Below are positions 1-7,883 of a DNA stretch of 52,742 nucleotides, one piece after another. A model generated the notes under the pieces. That model searched no databases. It was not told the origin of the DNA and saw only the letters and a list, made by a program, of their open reading frames with translations. The position numbers were made by a program, and so were the translations under genes. The stretch comes from Anaerolineaceae bacterium UBA5211 (lineage in GTDB: Bacteria > Chloroflexota > Anaerolineae > Anaerolineales > Anaerolineaceae): contig DHVJ01000057.1 of NCBI GenBank assembly GCA_002412595.1, positions 1-52,742 on the forward strand, written 5' to 3'. The stretch's first letter is position 1; each line of letters begins with the position of its first letter.

Positions 1-65
1 GGGCATCTCAACTTTGGAAAGAAAAATATGCCAACGACCAATGGACGCAAAGGATATAAACCATA

Positions 66-659
66 TTGTTACTATTATTCTTCATTATCACAACCGCTTT
101 TTTAGTTACCCTGCTCTATATAATCGTTTATCTGAACACCAGACAATATATTCTAGAGCAACAGACCACCGGCCATTTTCAGTTTTGCCTGGTTCTGGGC
201 GCTGGTCTGGAGAAGAACGGATTGCCCTCGGACATCCTGATGGATCGGGTATGCACTGCAGTCAAACTCATTGAAAACCGCAAGGTTGATTATCTGATCA
301 TGAGCGGTTCCCGCCGCCGCGGTTATGACGAACCGGAGGCGATGAAAGCCGCTGCCCTTGCAGCCGGCATCCCCGAATCCAAAGTGCGGATTGATCCCAA
401 GGGTGTCTCTACACTTGATTCATGCGAAAATATTAATGAAGAATATAAACCGGATTCAATCTTGATCGTGACCCAGCTGTTTCACTTACCCCGCTCAATC
501 TACCTGGCGCGCAGGCTGGGGATCAAAGCATTTGGGTTTCCAGCGAATATTTACCGTTTCTCCTGGCATAAGCGCGCTTTTTGGCATGTACGCGAGTTCT
601 TCGCTCTGCCTTATAATTTTGTAAAGTTAGCAATTTATTCGCACAAAACAGAAACCTAA
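66..659 (+). CDS. YdcF/SanA-like (DUF218) membrane-anchored protein
   Basis: A 197-residue protein with one N-terminal membrane segment (about residues 1-24) followed by a DUF218/YdcF-type domain. Visible family features are the strand-turn 'LVLGAGL' near residue 43, 'YLIMSGSRRRGYDEPEAM' near 76-93 and 'ILIVTQLFHLPRS' near 133-145. Relatives (SanA, YdcF) are envelope proteins of uncertain biochemical role; SanA affects envelope permeability. The start is a TTG at 66. An in-frame stop lies just upstream at 57-59, so the gene cannot extend further, and no strong ribosome binding site is visible. It ends against a hairpin shared with the convergent PTS operon. The family call is firm; the start and function are not. 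Confidence 0.8.
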   Translation: MLLLFFIITTAFLVTLLYIIVYLNTRQYILEQQTTGHFQFCLVLGAGLEKNGLPSDILMDRVCTAVKLIENRKVDYLIMSGSRRRGYDEPEAMKAAALAAGIPESKVRIDPKGVSTLDSCENINEEYKPDSILIVTQLFHLPRSIYLARRLGIKAFGFPANIYRFSWHKRAFWHVREFFALPYNFVKLAIYSHKTET

Positions 660-674
660 TCCCATTAATACCAA

Positions 675-711
675 AAAGGCAGATATCTGAAATTAGCGGA
701 TATCTGCCTTT
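675..711. terminator. bidirectional hairpin terminator
   Basis: A perfect 13-bp inverted repeat (AAAGGCAGATATC at 675-687 pairing with 699-711) with an 11-nt loop lies between two convergent genes. The arms end in A/T runs, so it can act on both strands. Confidence 0.8.
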
Positions 712-737
712 ATTAAACAAACCTTATTTTTAAATCA

Positions 738-2009
738 TCAAGCCAATAATCTGGCGATCAAACCGGTGACGATACCCCACAGGGAGAAGTCCTGACCACC
801 ATAAACGAGCATCCAATTGTTGATGGTGTTGCTGAAGAAATGGGAGCCAAAGCCGACCAGGAAGACCATAACAATACCCGATACGGCTGCACCCACAACA
901 GCACCGCGGACGCCGCCCGTACCATTACCGATAATTGCGGCTGTACCAATCTCAAAGAAGCACGTAAATGTCAATGGGATGATCACGGTCGGGAACATGC
1001 CTGCCGTAAGAATGATCGTAATGGTTGATGTAATCATGGCAACCACAAATCCGATAATGAGGGCATTGGGAGCGTAGTTGAAGATAACAGGGCAATCCAA
1101 AGCAGGAATGGCGCCCGGAACAACCTTGTCTGCGATACCTTTGAAGGCTGGAACGATCTCAGCGATAAGCATGCGGACACCCAACAGCATAACAGTTACA
1201 CCAACACCAAAGTAAATTGATTTTGTGAAGATATAGGTGAAAGCGCCAGTGGAGCCACCCGCGTACCCCCACACCTCACCCGGGACAAACCCATTGGCTG
1301 TCAGAATGAAGCTCATGACAATATAGGTCAGGCAAATCACGAGCGAACCGGTAATGGAAACTTCGCGCAGGAAATCCACACTCTTGGGGAACTTGAGGCT
1401 TTCAGTAGATTGTTCTTTATTGCCAATCAGTTTTCCCAGGTAGCCTGAAATGACTGACAATGTTGTAGTTGGGTGACCAATTGTGAAGCTATCATCTCCA
1501 GTAACTTCTTTCACAAGCGGCTTCATCAGGTTGGGCGCTACAATCATATAAATTGAGGTAATTACGGTAGCCAGGGCAACCAGTTTGAAACCGGTTAAGC
1601 CTGCATCCACACCAGCAGCAATGAAAACATAGGGGAACCAATATAACATGTGGCCGGTCAAAAAGACTGATTTCCACTTTGTAAAGCGAGCAAACAGCAG
1701 GTTGACTGCAAAAGCGATCACCATGACAATGCCAATTTGTGTACCATATTGCGACATGTCGATGTCAGGCGTACCGCTGGCACTGGGCATGATTGTATTG
1801 AAAGCGCTTGCCAGGCCATCAATTGAATTGCCAGTAATGATTCCCGTACCTTGGGTTAGGATAAAGAACCCAATGGCGGTCATCATCGTGCCACGTACGA
1901 TTTCACTAAAGGACTTCTTCTGCAGGACTAAGCCTATCAGCGCAATAAGTGCCAGGAAAATTGCACCCTGACCGAAAATTTCGGTTGTAATAAAATTTAG
2001 AATACTCAC
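738..2009 (-). CDS. ulaA: PTS EIIC component, ascorbate (UlaA/SgaT) family
   Basis: A 423-residue polytopic membrane protein, somewhat shorter than E. coli UlaA. Repeated hydrophobic segments and the pattern 'TEIFGQGAIFLALIALIGLVLQ' at the N-terminus match the SgaT/UlaA permease family, which imports and phosphorylates its substrate together with IIA and IIB. The start is GTG at 2009, preceded by GGGAG at good spacing. It is the last gene of a IIA-IIB-IIC operon, 17 nt after the IIB stop. The substrate cannot be read from the sequence: none of the usual L-ascorbate catabolic genes (UlaD/E/F/G) is nearby, and a SIS sugar isomerase is the only linked enzyme. Confidence 0.88.
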   Translation of the reverse strand: MSILNFITTEIFGQGAIFLALIALIGLVLQKKSFSEIVRGTMMTAIGFFILTQGTGIITGNSIDGLASAFNTIMPSASGTPDIDMSQYGTQIGIVMVIAFAVNLLFARFTKWKSVFLTGHMLYWFPYVFIAAGVDAGLTGFKLVALATVITSIYMIVAPNLMKPLVKEVTGDDSFTIGHPTTTLSVISGYLGKLIGNKEQSTESLKFPKSVDFLREVSITGSLVICLTYIVMSFILTANGFVPGEVWGYAGGSTGAFTYIFTKSIYFGVGVTVMLLGVRMLIAEIVPAFKGIADKVVPGAIPALDCPVIFNYAPNALIIGFVVAMITSTITIILTAGMFPTVIIPLTFTCFFEIGTAAIIGNGTGGVRGAVVGAAVSGIVMVFLVGFGSHFFSNTINNWMLVYGGQDFSLWGIVTGLIARLLA

Positions 2010-2026
2010 TTCTTTACTCCCTTGGT

Positions 2027-2320
2027 TTATTTTTTGTTAAAATTATTTACAAATTCCATTGTTTTAGTGGCAACTTCGTTTTTATCCATAAAATTTTTAA
2101 TGGGCACTACTGTGATTTTTGCCCGTCCTTCTATCCGGCTTAATAATTCTTCAGAGATAAAAATTGCATCACATGGCTGTGATAGACAAGTTCCTACATC
2201 ACCACAAAAAACAGTAGCTTCGACATTATTTTCTTTTAGCACCTCCTCCATTTTCATTCGTAAAAATAGTGATGATCCGCAGCCGAATCCACAAACGGTT
2301 TGAATTCTGATGTTATCCAT
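2027..2320 (-). CDS. ulaB: PTS EIIB component, UlaB-like
   Basis: A 97-residue cytoplasmic PTS IIB protein. The N-terminal strand ends in the phosphocysteine loop 'TVCGFGCGSS', with Cys10 the expected phosphorylated residue (Cys14 follows). IIB passes phosphate from IIA to the sugar held by IIC. The ATG start has an AAGGAG ribosome binding site five bases upstream. It lies between the IIA gene (45-nt gap) and the IIC gene (17-nt gap). The region is visibly AT-rich compared with most of the window. Confidence 0.88.
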   Translation of the reverse strand: MDNIRIQTVCGFGCGSSLFLRMKMEEVLKENNVEATVFCGDVGTCLSQPCDAIFISEELLSRIEGRAKITVVPIKNFMDKNEVATKTMEFVNNFNKK

Positions 2321-2365
2321 TTATTCTCCTTCGATGAAATAAAAAGTCCTAAGTATTAAAGATAA

Positions 2366-2803
2366 TTATTCAGATATGTCTGAAGCGAATATCTCCAGGA
2401 TTTCTTCAACAGAGTCCGCTTTGATCAATTTCGCGATCATATTTTCCTGCATGAGAATTGTTGCAATCTTGGCTAAAGAATCCATATGTGATTTTCCATC
2501 TGTTGAACAGATAGCTAAAATGATATACACAGGGTCATTAGGAGATCCAAAATAAACTGGTTCTTCAAGTGTGATTAGCGCAAAATCGTTCTTGAGCACT
2601 TCCCTTGAGGGAGCAGCATGTGCCAGTGCAAAGTTTGGGAGGATAACCATATAGGGTCCCATTTCTTTAACCGCAGTTATCATGGCTTCGGTATAGTGTG
2701 GTGTGATACTTCCAGCTTCTTCAAGCAGTCCGCCAACGATCCGTATGGCTGCGCTCCAATCCTCTGCTTTCACATTGGCTAAAATGTTCTTCTTTGTGAT
2801 CAT
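2366..2803 (-). CDS. ulaC: PTS EIIA component, fructose/mannitol (type 2) fold
   Basis: A 145-residue EIIA domain protein. The active-site segment 'NFALAHAAPS' puts the phosphorylated histidine at His62, followed by 'FGSPNDPVYIILAICSTDGKSHM', typical of the PTS_EIIA type 2 family. It accepts phosphate from HPr and donates it to the IIB protein. EI and HPr are not encoded in this window. It is the first gene of the operon, behind a good sigma70-type promoter, and diverges from the GntR regulator that probably controls it. Confidence 0.88.
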   Translation of the reverse strand: MITKKNILANVKAEDWSAAIRIVGGLLEEAGSITPHYTEAMITAVKEMGPYMVILPNFALAHAAPSREVLKNDFALITLEEPVYFGSPNDPVYIILAICSTDGKSHMDSLAKIATILMQENMIAKLIKADSVEEILEIFASDISE

Positions 2804-2836
2804 ATAATCGCCTAATGGTTATTAAGAATGAACGTA

Positions 2837-2865
2837 TTTATACCACTTGTTATATTTTTTCGCAA
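2837..2865 (-). promoter_or_regulatory. sigma70-type promoter of the PTS operon
   Basis: On the minus strand, TTGCGA (2860-2865) and TATAAA (2837-2842) are separated by exactly 17 nt. TGG directly before the -10 gives an extended -10. The predicted start falls about 27 nt upstream of the EIIA start codon. Confidence 0.6.
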
Positions 2866-2981
2866 TATCATTGATTTTCACAGGAAATTTAGCGCTATTT
2901 CTCAACACGCGGCTAATTATTACATACCATTTATTATAATATCGGGATTTTTTATATTACATCAGGTATAATTGTTTTTTG

Positions 2982-3014
2982 TGATATATTGGCATAAACA
3001 AACCTTTTATATCA
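2982..3014. promoter_or_regulatory. inverted repeat, possible GntR operator
   Basis: TGATATA (2982-2988) and TATATCA (3008-3014) form a 7-bp inverted repeat with a 19-nt spacer just upstream of the GntR gene, in the divergent intergenic region. A TATAAT (2967-2972) lies next to it. The region is very AT-rich, so the repeat could be chance. Confidence 0.3.
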
Positions 3015-3036
3015 GTTTATAGACTTAGAAAGAGCT

Positions 3037-3780
3037 ATGGCCACAGAGAAAACCAAGAAAAAGAACAAATCAACTCAAGTAATAGAATCTCTGAGAGAAT
3101 TAATCAATCAGCCAGGTTCCAAACATGGGGATATCCTTCCCTCTGAAAGAGAATTGGGGGAACGGTTTAATGTCTCACGCATTACGATCCGTAAAGCGAT
3201 GTCAGAGCTTGAAAGCGAAGGATTAATTTACCGCATTCAGGGAAAAGGTGCATTTATCTGTATTGAGAAAATTCCACAAAACCTGACGCTCCTGACCAGT
3301 TATTCAGAAGATATGCGTGATCGGAAATTGAATCCGGACTCGCTCATTCTCGTCATTGACGCTATCATCGCAAACAGCTATATCAGTAATAAGCTCCAGA
3401 TTCAGACCAACGATCCCGCTTACGTCCTGCGAAGACTTCGCCTGGCTGACGGAGTACCGATGGCAATCGAGAACTGCTATATGCGCAATGAGGTTGGGGC
3501 AATCATCGCTGATACGATCACCAACGGGGCATCGTTATACGAACTCTTTACAACGAAATGCGGCATCAAGCTTAATAACGCCTTTCAAACCATTGAAGTA
3601 GCCTGCCTAACCAACTGGGAAAAGCGGCTTCTGGGTAATGATAGTCCGACCAGTGCATTATTAACCAAGCGCCAAACTTTTGATATAAACGGGGAAGTTG
3701 TCGAATATGTGGAATCAAAATACCGCAGTGATCGATATCTCTTCCATGTAGAGTTATTTGCTTATCAACTTTCAAAGTGA
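3037..3780 (+). CDS. GntR/HutC-family transcriptional regulator with UTRA domain
   Basis: A 247-residue regulator. Residues about 10-80 form the winged helix ('GDILPSERELGERFNVSRITIRKAMSELE' region, then the wing 'GLIYRIQGKGAFI'). Residues about 95-240 form a UTRA ligand domain ('VLRRLRLADGVPMAIENCYM'). HutC-type regulators usually bind a phosphosugar or catabolite and repress a neighbouring uptake operon. The position between a divergent PTS and a SIS isomerase gene makes those the likely targets. The ATG start has an AGAAAGAG ribosome binding site. The ligand is unknown. Confidence 0.9.
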   Translation: MATEKTKKKNKSTQVIESLRELINQPGSKHGDILPSERELGERFNVSRITIRKAMSELESEGLIYRIQGKGAFICIEKIPQNLTLLTSYSEDMRDRKLNPDSLILVIDAIIANSYISNKLQIQTNDPAYVLRRLRLADGVPMAIENCYMRNEVGAIIADTITNGASLYELFTTKCGIKLNNAFQTIEVACLTNWEKRLLGNDSPTSALLTKRQTFDINGEVVEYVESKYRSDRYLFHVELFAYQLSK

Positions 3781-3787
3781 GAATACA

Positions 3788-4519
3788 ATGTTTGTCAATG
3801 ATTACTACAACAACACAGCACAAATCTTAAGCACCATCTTTACTGAAGAATCAAACGTTATCAACCAGGCTGGAACGGCATTGGCACAAGTATTCAAACG
3901 CGACGGTTTATTGCATGTTTTTGGTTGTGGGCATTCGCATATGGTCGAGGAGGAGCTATTTTTCAGAGCCGGTGGGTTGGCATTGATCAATCCCATATTT
4001 GAAACCAGCACCATGCTGCACGAAGGGGCTGTTAAAAGCAGTCAAATTGAACGCATGAGCGGTTACGCCCACTTAGTATTAGAAAGATATCCAGTCGCCC
4101 CCGGAGACGCACTGCTGATTGCTTCCACTTCAGGTATCAATTCATTTCCCATTGAAATGGCACAAGCTGCCAAGAAAGCTGGCGCCACAGTCATTGGCAT
4201 TTCTTCTTTTTTCTATCTGGACCATCCTTCACGTCAAATTGATGGATTACACCTTAAGGATGTATGTGATATCGCGATTAATAACCATGTTCCCGTTGGG
4301 GACGCGAGTGTTCAGGTCAGGTCAGATGGCACAAAATCAGGTCCTCTTTCTACATTAGCAACCATCTTCATTGCCAATTCTCTCATGCTTGCGGCTTGTG
4401 ACCAGTTAAATAAATGGGGAATCGAACCCAAAGTGTATCGTAGTGGAAATTGCCAGGGCGGCGATGAATATAACGCCAATCTGATTACGCAGCTGAGGCC
4501 GCGTATAAAACATCTCTAG
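3788..4519 (+). CDS. SIS-domain sugar isomerase-like protein (UPF0309 type)
   Basis: A 243-residue protein with a sugar isomerase (SIS) fold. Phosphosugar-binding features include 'HVFGCGHSHMVEEELFFRAGG' near residues 40-60 and 'LLIASTSGINSFPIEMAQAAK' near 110-130. The preferred start is ATG at 3788, which has AAGTGAGAA upstream and begins 7 nt after the regulator's stop. An upstream ATG at 3758 would overlap the regulator by 23 nt. SIS proteins act on or sense phosphosugars (isomerase, deaminase, etherase or regulator). Its partner here is probably the product of the divergent PTS. The exact substrate is unknown. Confidence 0.82.
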   Translation: MFVNDYYNNTAQILSTIFTEESNVINQAGTALAQVFKRDGLLHVFGCGHSHMVEEELFFRAGGLALINPIFETSTMLHEGAVKSSQIERMSGYAHLVLERYPVAPGDALLIASTSGINSFPIEMAQAAKKAGATVIGISSFFYLDHPSRQIDGLHLKDVCDIAINNHVPVGDASVQVRSDGTKSGPLSTLATIFIANSLMLAACDQLNKWGIEPKVYRSGNCQGGDEYNANLITQLRPRIKHL

Positions 4520-4628
4520 GCATCTTCATTGCGCTTCTCAATCTTAATTATAATGGGGTGATTCACACCAGTAATTGTTTCACATTCTTCTTTTCAAAAA
4601 CTGGTTCCCATATATAATTAAATTTACT

Positions 4629-5201
4629 ATGAAACGCGACGAAGCCTTATCAATACTCAATCAGTACGTTCAAAAAGACAGCCTGCGCAAGCATATGTTT
4701 GCGGTTGAAGCAGCCATGCGGTTTTACGCCGCTAAGTTTGGTGAAGATTTGGAATTTTGGGGCAACACCGGATTGCTGCACGATTTCGATTTTGAGATCC
4801 ATCCCGACCTGGAAAGACACCCGTCTGCCGGCGCGCCCATTCTGCGTGAAGCCGGTGTTCCGGAAGAGATGGTATTGGCAATTTTAAGCCACGGTATCGA
4901 AACCGGGGTCCCGCGCGACAACCTGCTCAGAAAAACTTTGTTCGCCTGCGACGAAGTCACGGGCTTGATCACCGCTGTAGCCCTGATCCGTCCGTCGCGC
5001 TCCATCCTTGACCTCAAAGTATCTTCTGTCAAAAAGAAATGGAAAAACCTGAACTTCGCGGCTGGAACCAGCCGCGATGAAATGGAATTGGGTGCACAGG
5101 AATTGGGCATTGAGCTGTGGGAACATGTCGGCAATGTGATTGAAGCCATGCGTGGAGCAGCTTCTGATTTGGAGTTGGTTGGTAACCCGGTGGCGGAGTG
5201 A
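4629..5201 (+). CDS. HD-domain hydrolase
   Basis: A 190-residue protein with the metal-binding HD signature: His22, the His51-Asp52 pair in 'LLHDFDFE', His88 in 'LSHGIE' and Asp108 in 'ACDEVTG'. This arrangement is typical of small stand-alone HD phosphohydrolases acting on nucleotides or similar phosphoesters; the substrate is not predictable. The ATG at 4629 is chosen because the family usually begins just before the first helix. A TTG 54 nt upstream is possible but has no support. The next gene follows after 7 nt, suggesting one transcript. Confidence 0.8.
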   Translation: MKRDEALSILNQYVQKDSLRKHMFAVEAAMRFYAAKFGEDLEFWGNTGLLHDFDFEIHPDLERHPSAGAPILREAGVPEEMVLAILSHGIETGVPRDNLLRKTLFACDEVTGLITAVALIRPSRSILDLKVSSVKKKWKNLNFAAGTSRDEMELGAQELGIELWEHVGNVIEAMRGAASDLELVGNPVAE

Positions 5202-5208
5202 AAAATAT

Positions 5209-6300
5209 ATGACAGCACCTGTTGGAAAGGGATTCTATATCTGGAAAATTCCCAACTGTGAAGATGGGGATATCGAAAAAATCGCCTACACCGCTTACCG
5301 TGCCGGTTTAAGTTACGTCCTGGTCAAGATCGCCAACGGAATTTATGACTATAATTATGATTCCAGCACAGGTGAAGACTTGGTTGGCCCCCTGGCGGAA
5401 GAATTAGCTAAAAAGGGTATCCAAGTCTGGGGCTGGCATTACGTCTTTGGAGACCTGCCTAAAGAAGAGGCCAAAGCAGCCATCCGCCAAATCAACAAAC
5501 TTCCATTAGCGGGCTATGTGATTGACGCAGAAGGGGAATATGTAGGCAAATATACCCCCTGCCGCACGTTCATGAGCGAACTGCGCAGCGCCCTGCCGGA
5601 TTTCCCCATGGCGTTGAGCTCTTACCGCTATCCGGATTTACACAACGACCTGCCTTGGTCAGACTTTCTCACCAATTGTGATTTGAACATGCCCCAGGTA
5701 TATTGGGAGCAAGCCCATAACCCGGGTGAACAATTGGAAAAAAGTTTGAGCCAATTCACCAATAATTGGTCGCCCTTCCGCCCCCTTGTACCTACCGGAG
5801 CAGCCTACGGCGGCAGCGGCTGGTACCCAACCTCAGACGACATCCTCGAATTTATGGACAAAGCGGTCAAGTTGAATATGAGCGGGGTAAGTTTCTGGAG
5901 CTGGGACTACTGCCGGCTTAAGCTGCCCCTCATTTGGGAGACTATTGCCAACTATGAGTGGCCCACCGACCCGAATCCAACCCTGGATATAACCGAGTCT
6001 TTAATTAATGCCATTAATGAGCCCGATATCAGCGCCATTGCGGCCCTCTACACTGATGACGCCATCCACATCACCGCCGAGAGGACCATCCAAGGCCGCA
6101 GCGCGCTAAAGACCTACTTCACCCAACTGCTCAATGTGGACTACATGAATGCGACCTTTGAAATCACCGAATTGAGCGGTGAAGATCCAACACGCTATTT
6201 CTCCTGGCAGGCTACTTTTTCAGACGGGACAGTCAAGTCCGGCATGGATACCATCGGCCTTTCCGATGACAAGATCATCTACCATTACTCTACCCTTTAG
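5209..6300 (+). CDS. TIM-barrel glycoside-hydrolase-like domain fused to a SnoaL-like (NTF2 fold) domain
   Basis: A 363-residue protein without a signal peptide. Residues 1 to about 250 look like a GH25/DUF1906-type TIM barrel: aromatic-rich strands, 'GWHYVFG', and an acidic pair in 'YVIDAEGEY' (Asp106, Glu108) at the place of lysozyme-like catalytic acids. Residues about 260-363 resemble a SnoaL/NTF2 domain ('INEPDISAIAALYTDDAIHI', 'SWQATFSDG'). The ATG at 5209 is preferred over an upstream in-frame ATG that would overlap the HD gene; GGAG precedes it. The domain pairing is unusual and the substrate is unknown. It could be a cytoplasmic glycosidase-like protein. Confidence 0.7.
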   Translation: MTAPVGKGFYIWKIPNCEDGDIEKIAYTAYRAGLSYVLVKIANGIYDYNYDSSTGEDLVGPLAEELAKKGIQVWGWHYVFGDLPKEEAKAAIRQINKLPLAGYVIDAEGEYVGKYTPCRTFMSELRSALPDFPMALSSYRYPDLHNDLPWSDFLTNCDLNMPQVYWEQAHNPGEQLEKSLSQFTNNWSPFRPLVPTGAAYGGSGWYPTSDDILEFMDKAVKLNMSGVSFWSWDYCRLKLPLIWETIANYEWPTDPNPTLDITESLINAINEPDISAIAALYTDDAIHITAERTIQGRSALKTYFTQLLNVDYMNATFEITELSGEDPTRYFSWQATFSDGTVKSGMDTIGLSDDKIIYHYSTL

Positions 6301-6365
6301 CATGAACTGAATCGAGCGGATGTAAATTAACAGTATCCGAATGAATGATTGAATAAGAGGCAAAT

Positions 6366-7049
6366 ATGTGCGGTCGATTCACAATCATTTCCGATCCGGT
6401 AGCTTTCCAATTGGAATTCGACCTTCCACTTGAAGAGACCATCCAGCAAAACTGGAAACCCCGTTACAACATCACTCCTACCCAGCTCATCCCGGTTGCG
6501 GATAATCCGCACGAACGCAAATTGGATCTGATGCAGTGGGGCATTCTCCCGGTTTGGGCAAAAGAAAAAAAGGATAATTACCGTCTGATCAACGTCCGTG
6601 CGGAAACGATCATGGAAAAAGCCACTTTTCGGCGGCTCATGCAAAAATCACAACGCTGTCTGATCTTCGCAGACGGCTTCTACGAGTGGCAAGCCCCCAA
6701 CCAGGCCAAAGGGCCTAAAACACCTTTCTATTTTCATCTGAAAAATAAAAAGCCTTTTGCGTTCGCCGGCTTGTGGGATATCAGCAGCCTGCCGGACGGA
6801 CAAACCGCCAACACCTGCGCTATCATCACCTGCGCACCTAACAACCTGGTCAGCACGGTCCATAATCGCATGCCGGTCATCTTGGACGCGCAAACCGGCT
6901 GGGAATGGCTGGGCAGTCAACCCAACCCGCAGTTGCTTTCGCTTCTAAAGCCTTTCCCCGCCAGCGAAATGAGCGCCTATCCGGTCAGCCCATTGGTCAA
7001 CAATCCTGCCAGCGACCTGCCCGAGTGCATTCTGCCCGTTGAAAAATAA
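6366..7049 (+). CDS. yedK: SRAP-domain protein (HMCES/YedK-type abasic-site sensor)
   Basis: A 227-residue SOS response-associated peptidase (SRAP) protein of usual family length. The catalytic Cys2 directly follows the initiator Met ('MCGRFT'). The other hallmarks are 'INVRAET' (Asn76, Arg78, Glu80), 'FADGFYEWQ' (Glu107) and 'TVHNRMPVIL' (His166). The family crosslinks through Cys2 to abasic sites in single-stranded DNA and shields them. AAGAGG lies six bases before the ATG. It sits close to the damage-type polymerase operon, with one unrelated minus-strand gene between them. Confidence 0.95.
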   Translation: MCGRFTIISDPVAFQLEFDLPLEETIQQNWKPRYNITPTQLIPVADNPHERKLDLMQWGILPVWAKEKKDNYRLINVRAETIMEKATFRRLMQKSQRCLIFADGFYEWQAPNQAKGPKTPFYFHLKNKKPFAFAGLWDISSLPDGQTANTCAIITCAPNNLVSTVHNRMPVILDAQTGWEWLGSQPNPQLLSLLKPFPASEMSAYPVSPLVNNPASDLPECILPVEK

Positions 7050-7050
7050 A

Positions 7051-7074
7051 CCAGCCGCACAAATTGCCGGCTGG
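7051..7074. terminator. weak hairpin between convergent genes
   Basis: CCAGCCG (7051-7057) pairs with CGGCTGG (7068-7074) around a 10-nt loop, directly after the SRAP stop and before the end of the convergent PAP2-like gene. There is no clear T run, so termination is only plausible. Confidence 0.4.
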
Positions 7075-7118
7075 CTGCACCCTACCCTAGGTATATATAA
7101 CAACCCAATCTTGCGTTG

Positions 7119-7700
7119 CTATAAATGCATAAAAATCAATATCGTTAGTGCCGTGCCCGCCATGCCAACAGCAGCTCCGGAAATCAGTTCCTTGAATGTG
7201 TGCCGTCCCATGCTAATCCTTGCCCAAAAAACCGGTATCAATAAAAGTATGACATACCATGTTTTGATGCCCAGAAAATATATCAAAGCCACACAAGGAC
7301 CTGCAACGCCGCAGGCATGACCGCTGGCTTTGTACTTTATCACGCTATTAATAAGGGCAAGTAATCCTCCTGACACCAAATAGGAAATGAACAATAATTT
7401 GACACCCTGCGGAGCCTTGAATATCAAGCTAACTACTGTACCGAGCACATATCCCACGATACACATCACGAATGCCAATCTTCGCTCCCCTTTTCTTCCC
7501 TGGCCTTTATAAGCAGGCAGCACATGTTCGAGGATGTATGCTGAAATCGGCAGGATTGTCAGGAACACGATGGAAATGACATACCACAAAGTACCGCCAA
7601 ATATACTTTTATCGTGCAGATAAATTGCCGTTAACACATACAACGCAATTAAGGGAGCCACACTTACCACACTGATGATCTTACAAATTCTATTTTTCAT
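7119..7700 (-). CDS. divergent PAP2-like integral membrane phosphatase
   Basis: A 193-residue protein with about six membrane segments. Two PAP2-type motifs are recognisable: 'KASGHACG' (PSGH motif, near residue 128) and 'RISMGRHTFKELISGAAVG' (SRxxxxxHxxxD motif, near 161-179, with Glu in place of Asp). The first motif (KxxxxxxRP) is not evident. PAP2 enzymes dephosphorylate lipid phosphates such as undecaprenyl pyrophosphate or phosphatidate. The ATG has AAGAGATG upstream. It is a single minus-strand gene between plus-strand neighbours. Confidence 0.65.
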   Translation of the reverse strand: MKNRICKIISVVSVAPLIALYVLTAIYLHDKSIFGGTLWYVISIVFLTILPISAYILEHVLPAYKGQGRKGERRLAFVMCIVGYVLGTVVSLIFKAPQGVKLLFISYLVSGGLLALINSVIKYKASGHACGVAGPCVALIYFLGIKTWYVILLLIPVFWARISMGRHTFKELISGAAVGMAGTALTILIFMHL

Positions 7701-7848
7701 AAAGCATCTCTTGAACTCAACCGTCTATAGAAAATTTACGTCCTGGCCTCAGGCATGCTTCCAGTTCGGGTCATAGCGCAACTGTTTATTATACGTCTTT
7801 ATATATAAACACTTCCAGCAATATTTTTCCTTGAGAATTCCATGCGGG

Positions 7849-7877
7849 TTGCAAATATAGAATTTTTGTTCTATAAT
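7849..7877 (+). promoter_or_regulatory. sigma70-type promoter of the RecA-like/PolB operon
   Basis: TTGCAA (7849-7854), a 17-nt spacer, and a perfect TATAAT (7872-7877). The predicted transcription start falls at or within a base or two of the ATG at 7884, so the message is probably leaderless. Confidence 0.75.
7856..7875. promoter_or_regulatory. LexA-like operator (SOS box) inside the promoter
   Basis: A perfect 7-bp inverted repeat, TATAGAA (7856-7862) and TTCTATA (7869-7875), with a 6-nt centre. Its core at 7860-7871, GAAT-N4-GTTC, differs by one base from the Gram-positive-type LexA core GAAC-N4-GTTC, and the two share the same symmetry axis. It fills the -35/-10 spacer and overlaps the -10, the classic repressor position. 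The LexA assignment is inferred from similarity and from the downstream genes. Confidence 0.55.
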
Positions 7878-7883
7878 AACACT

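Noticed and set aside
14..274. 86-codon frame overlapping the YdcF-like gene
   Set aside because: Out of frame with the DUF218 domain and without any recognisable motif.
738..2803. Firm assignment of the PTS to L-ascorbate
   Set aside because: Family membership is clear, but no ascorbate catabolic enzymes are linked and the SIS protein hints at another sugar.
4724..5218. 164-codon open frame antisense to the HD-domain gene
   Set aside because: It is the complement of a well-supported gene, has no recognisable domain and no ribosome binding site; its composition is Ser/Arg/Pro-rich as expected of a shadow frame.
7842..7883. Earlier ATG for the RecA-like protein
   Set aside because: It lies upstream of and across the -35/-10 promoter and the palindrome, so it would not be transcribed from that promoter.
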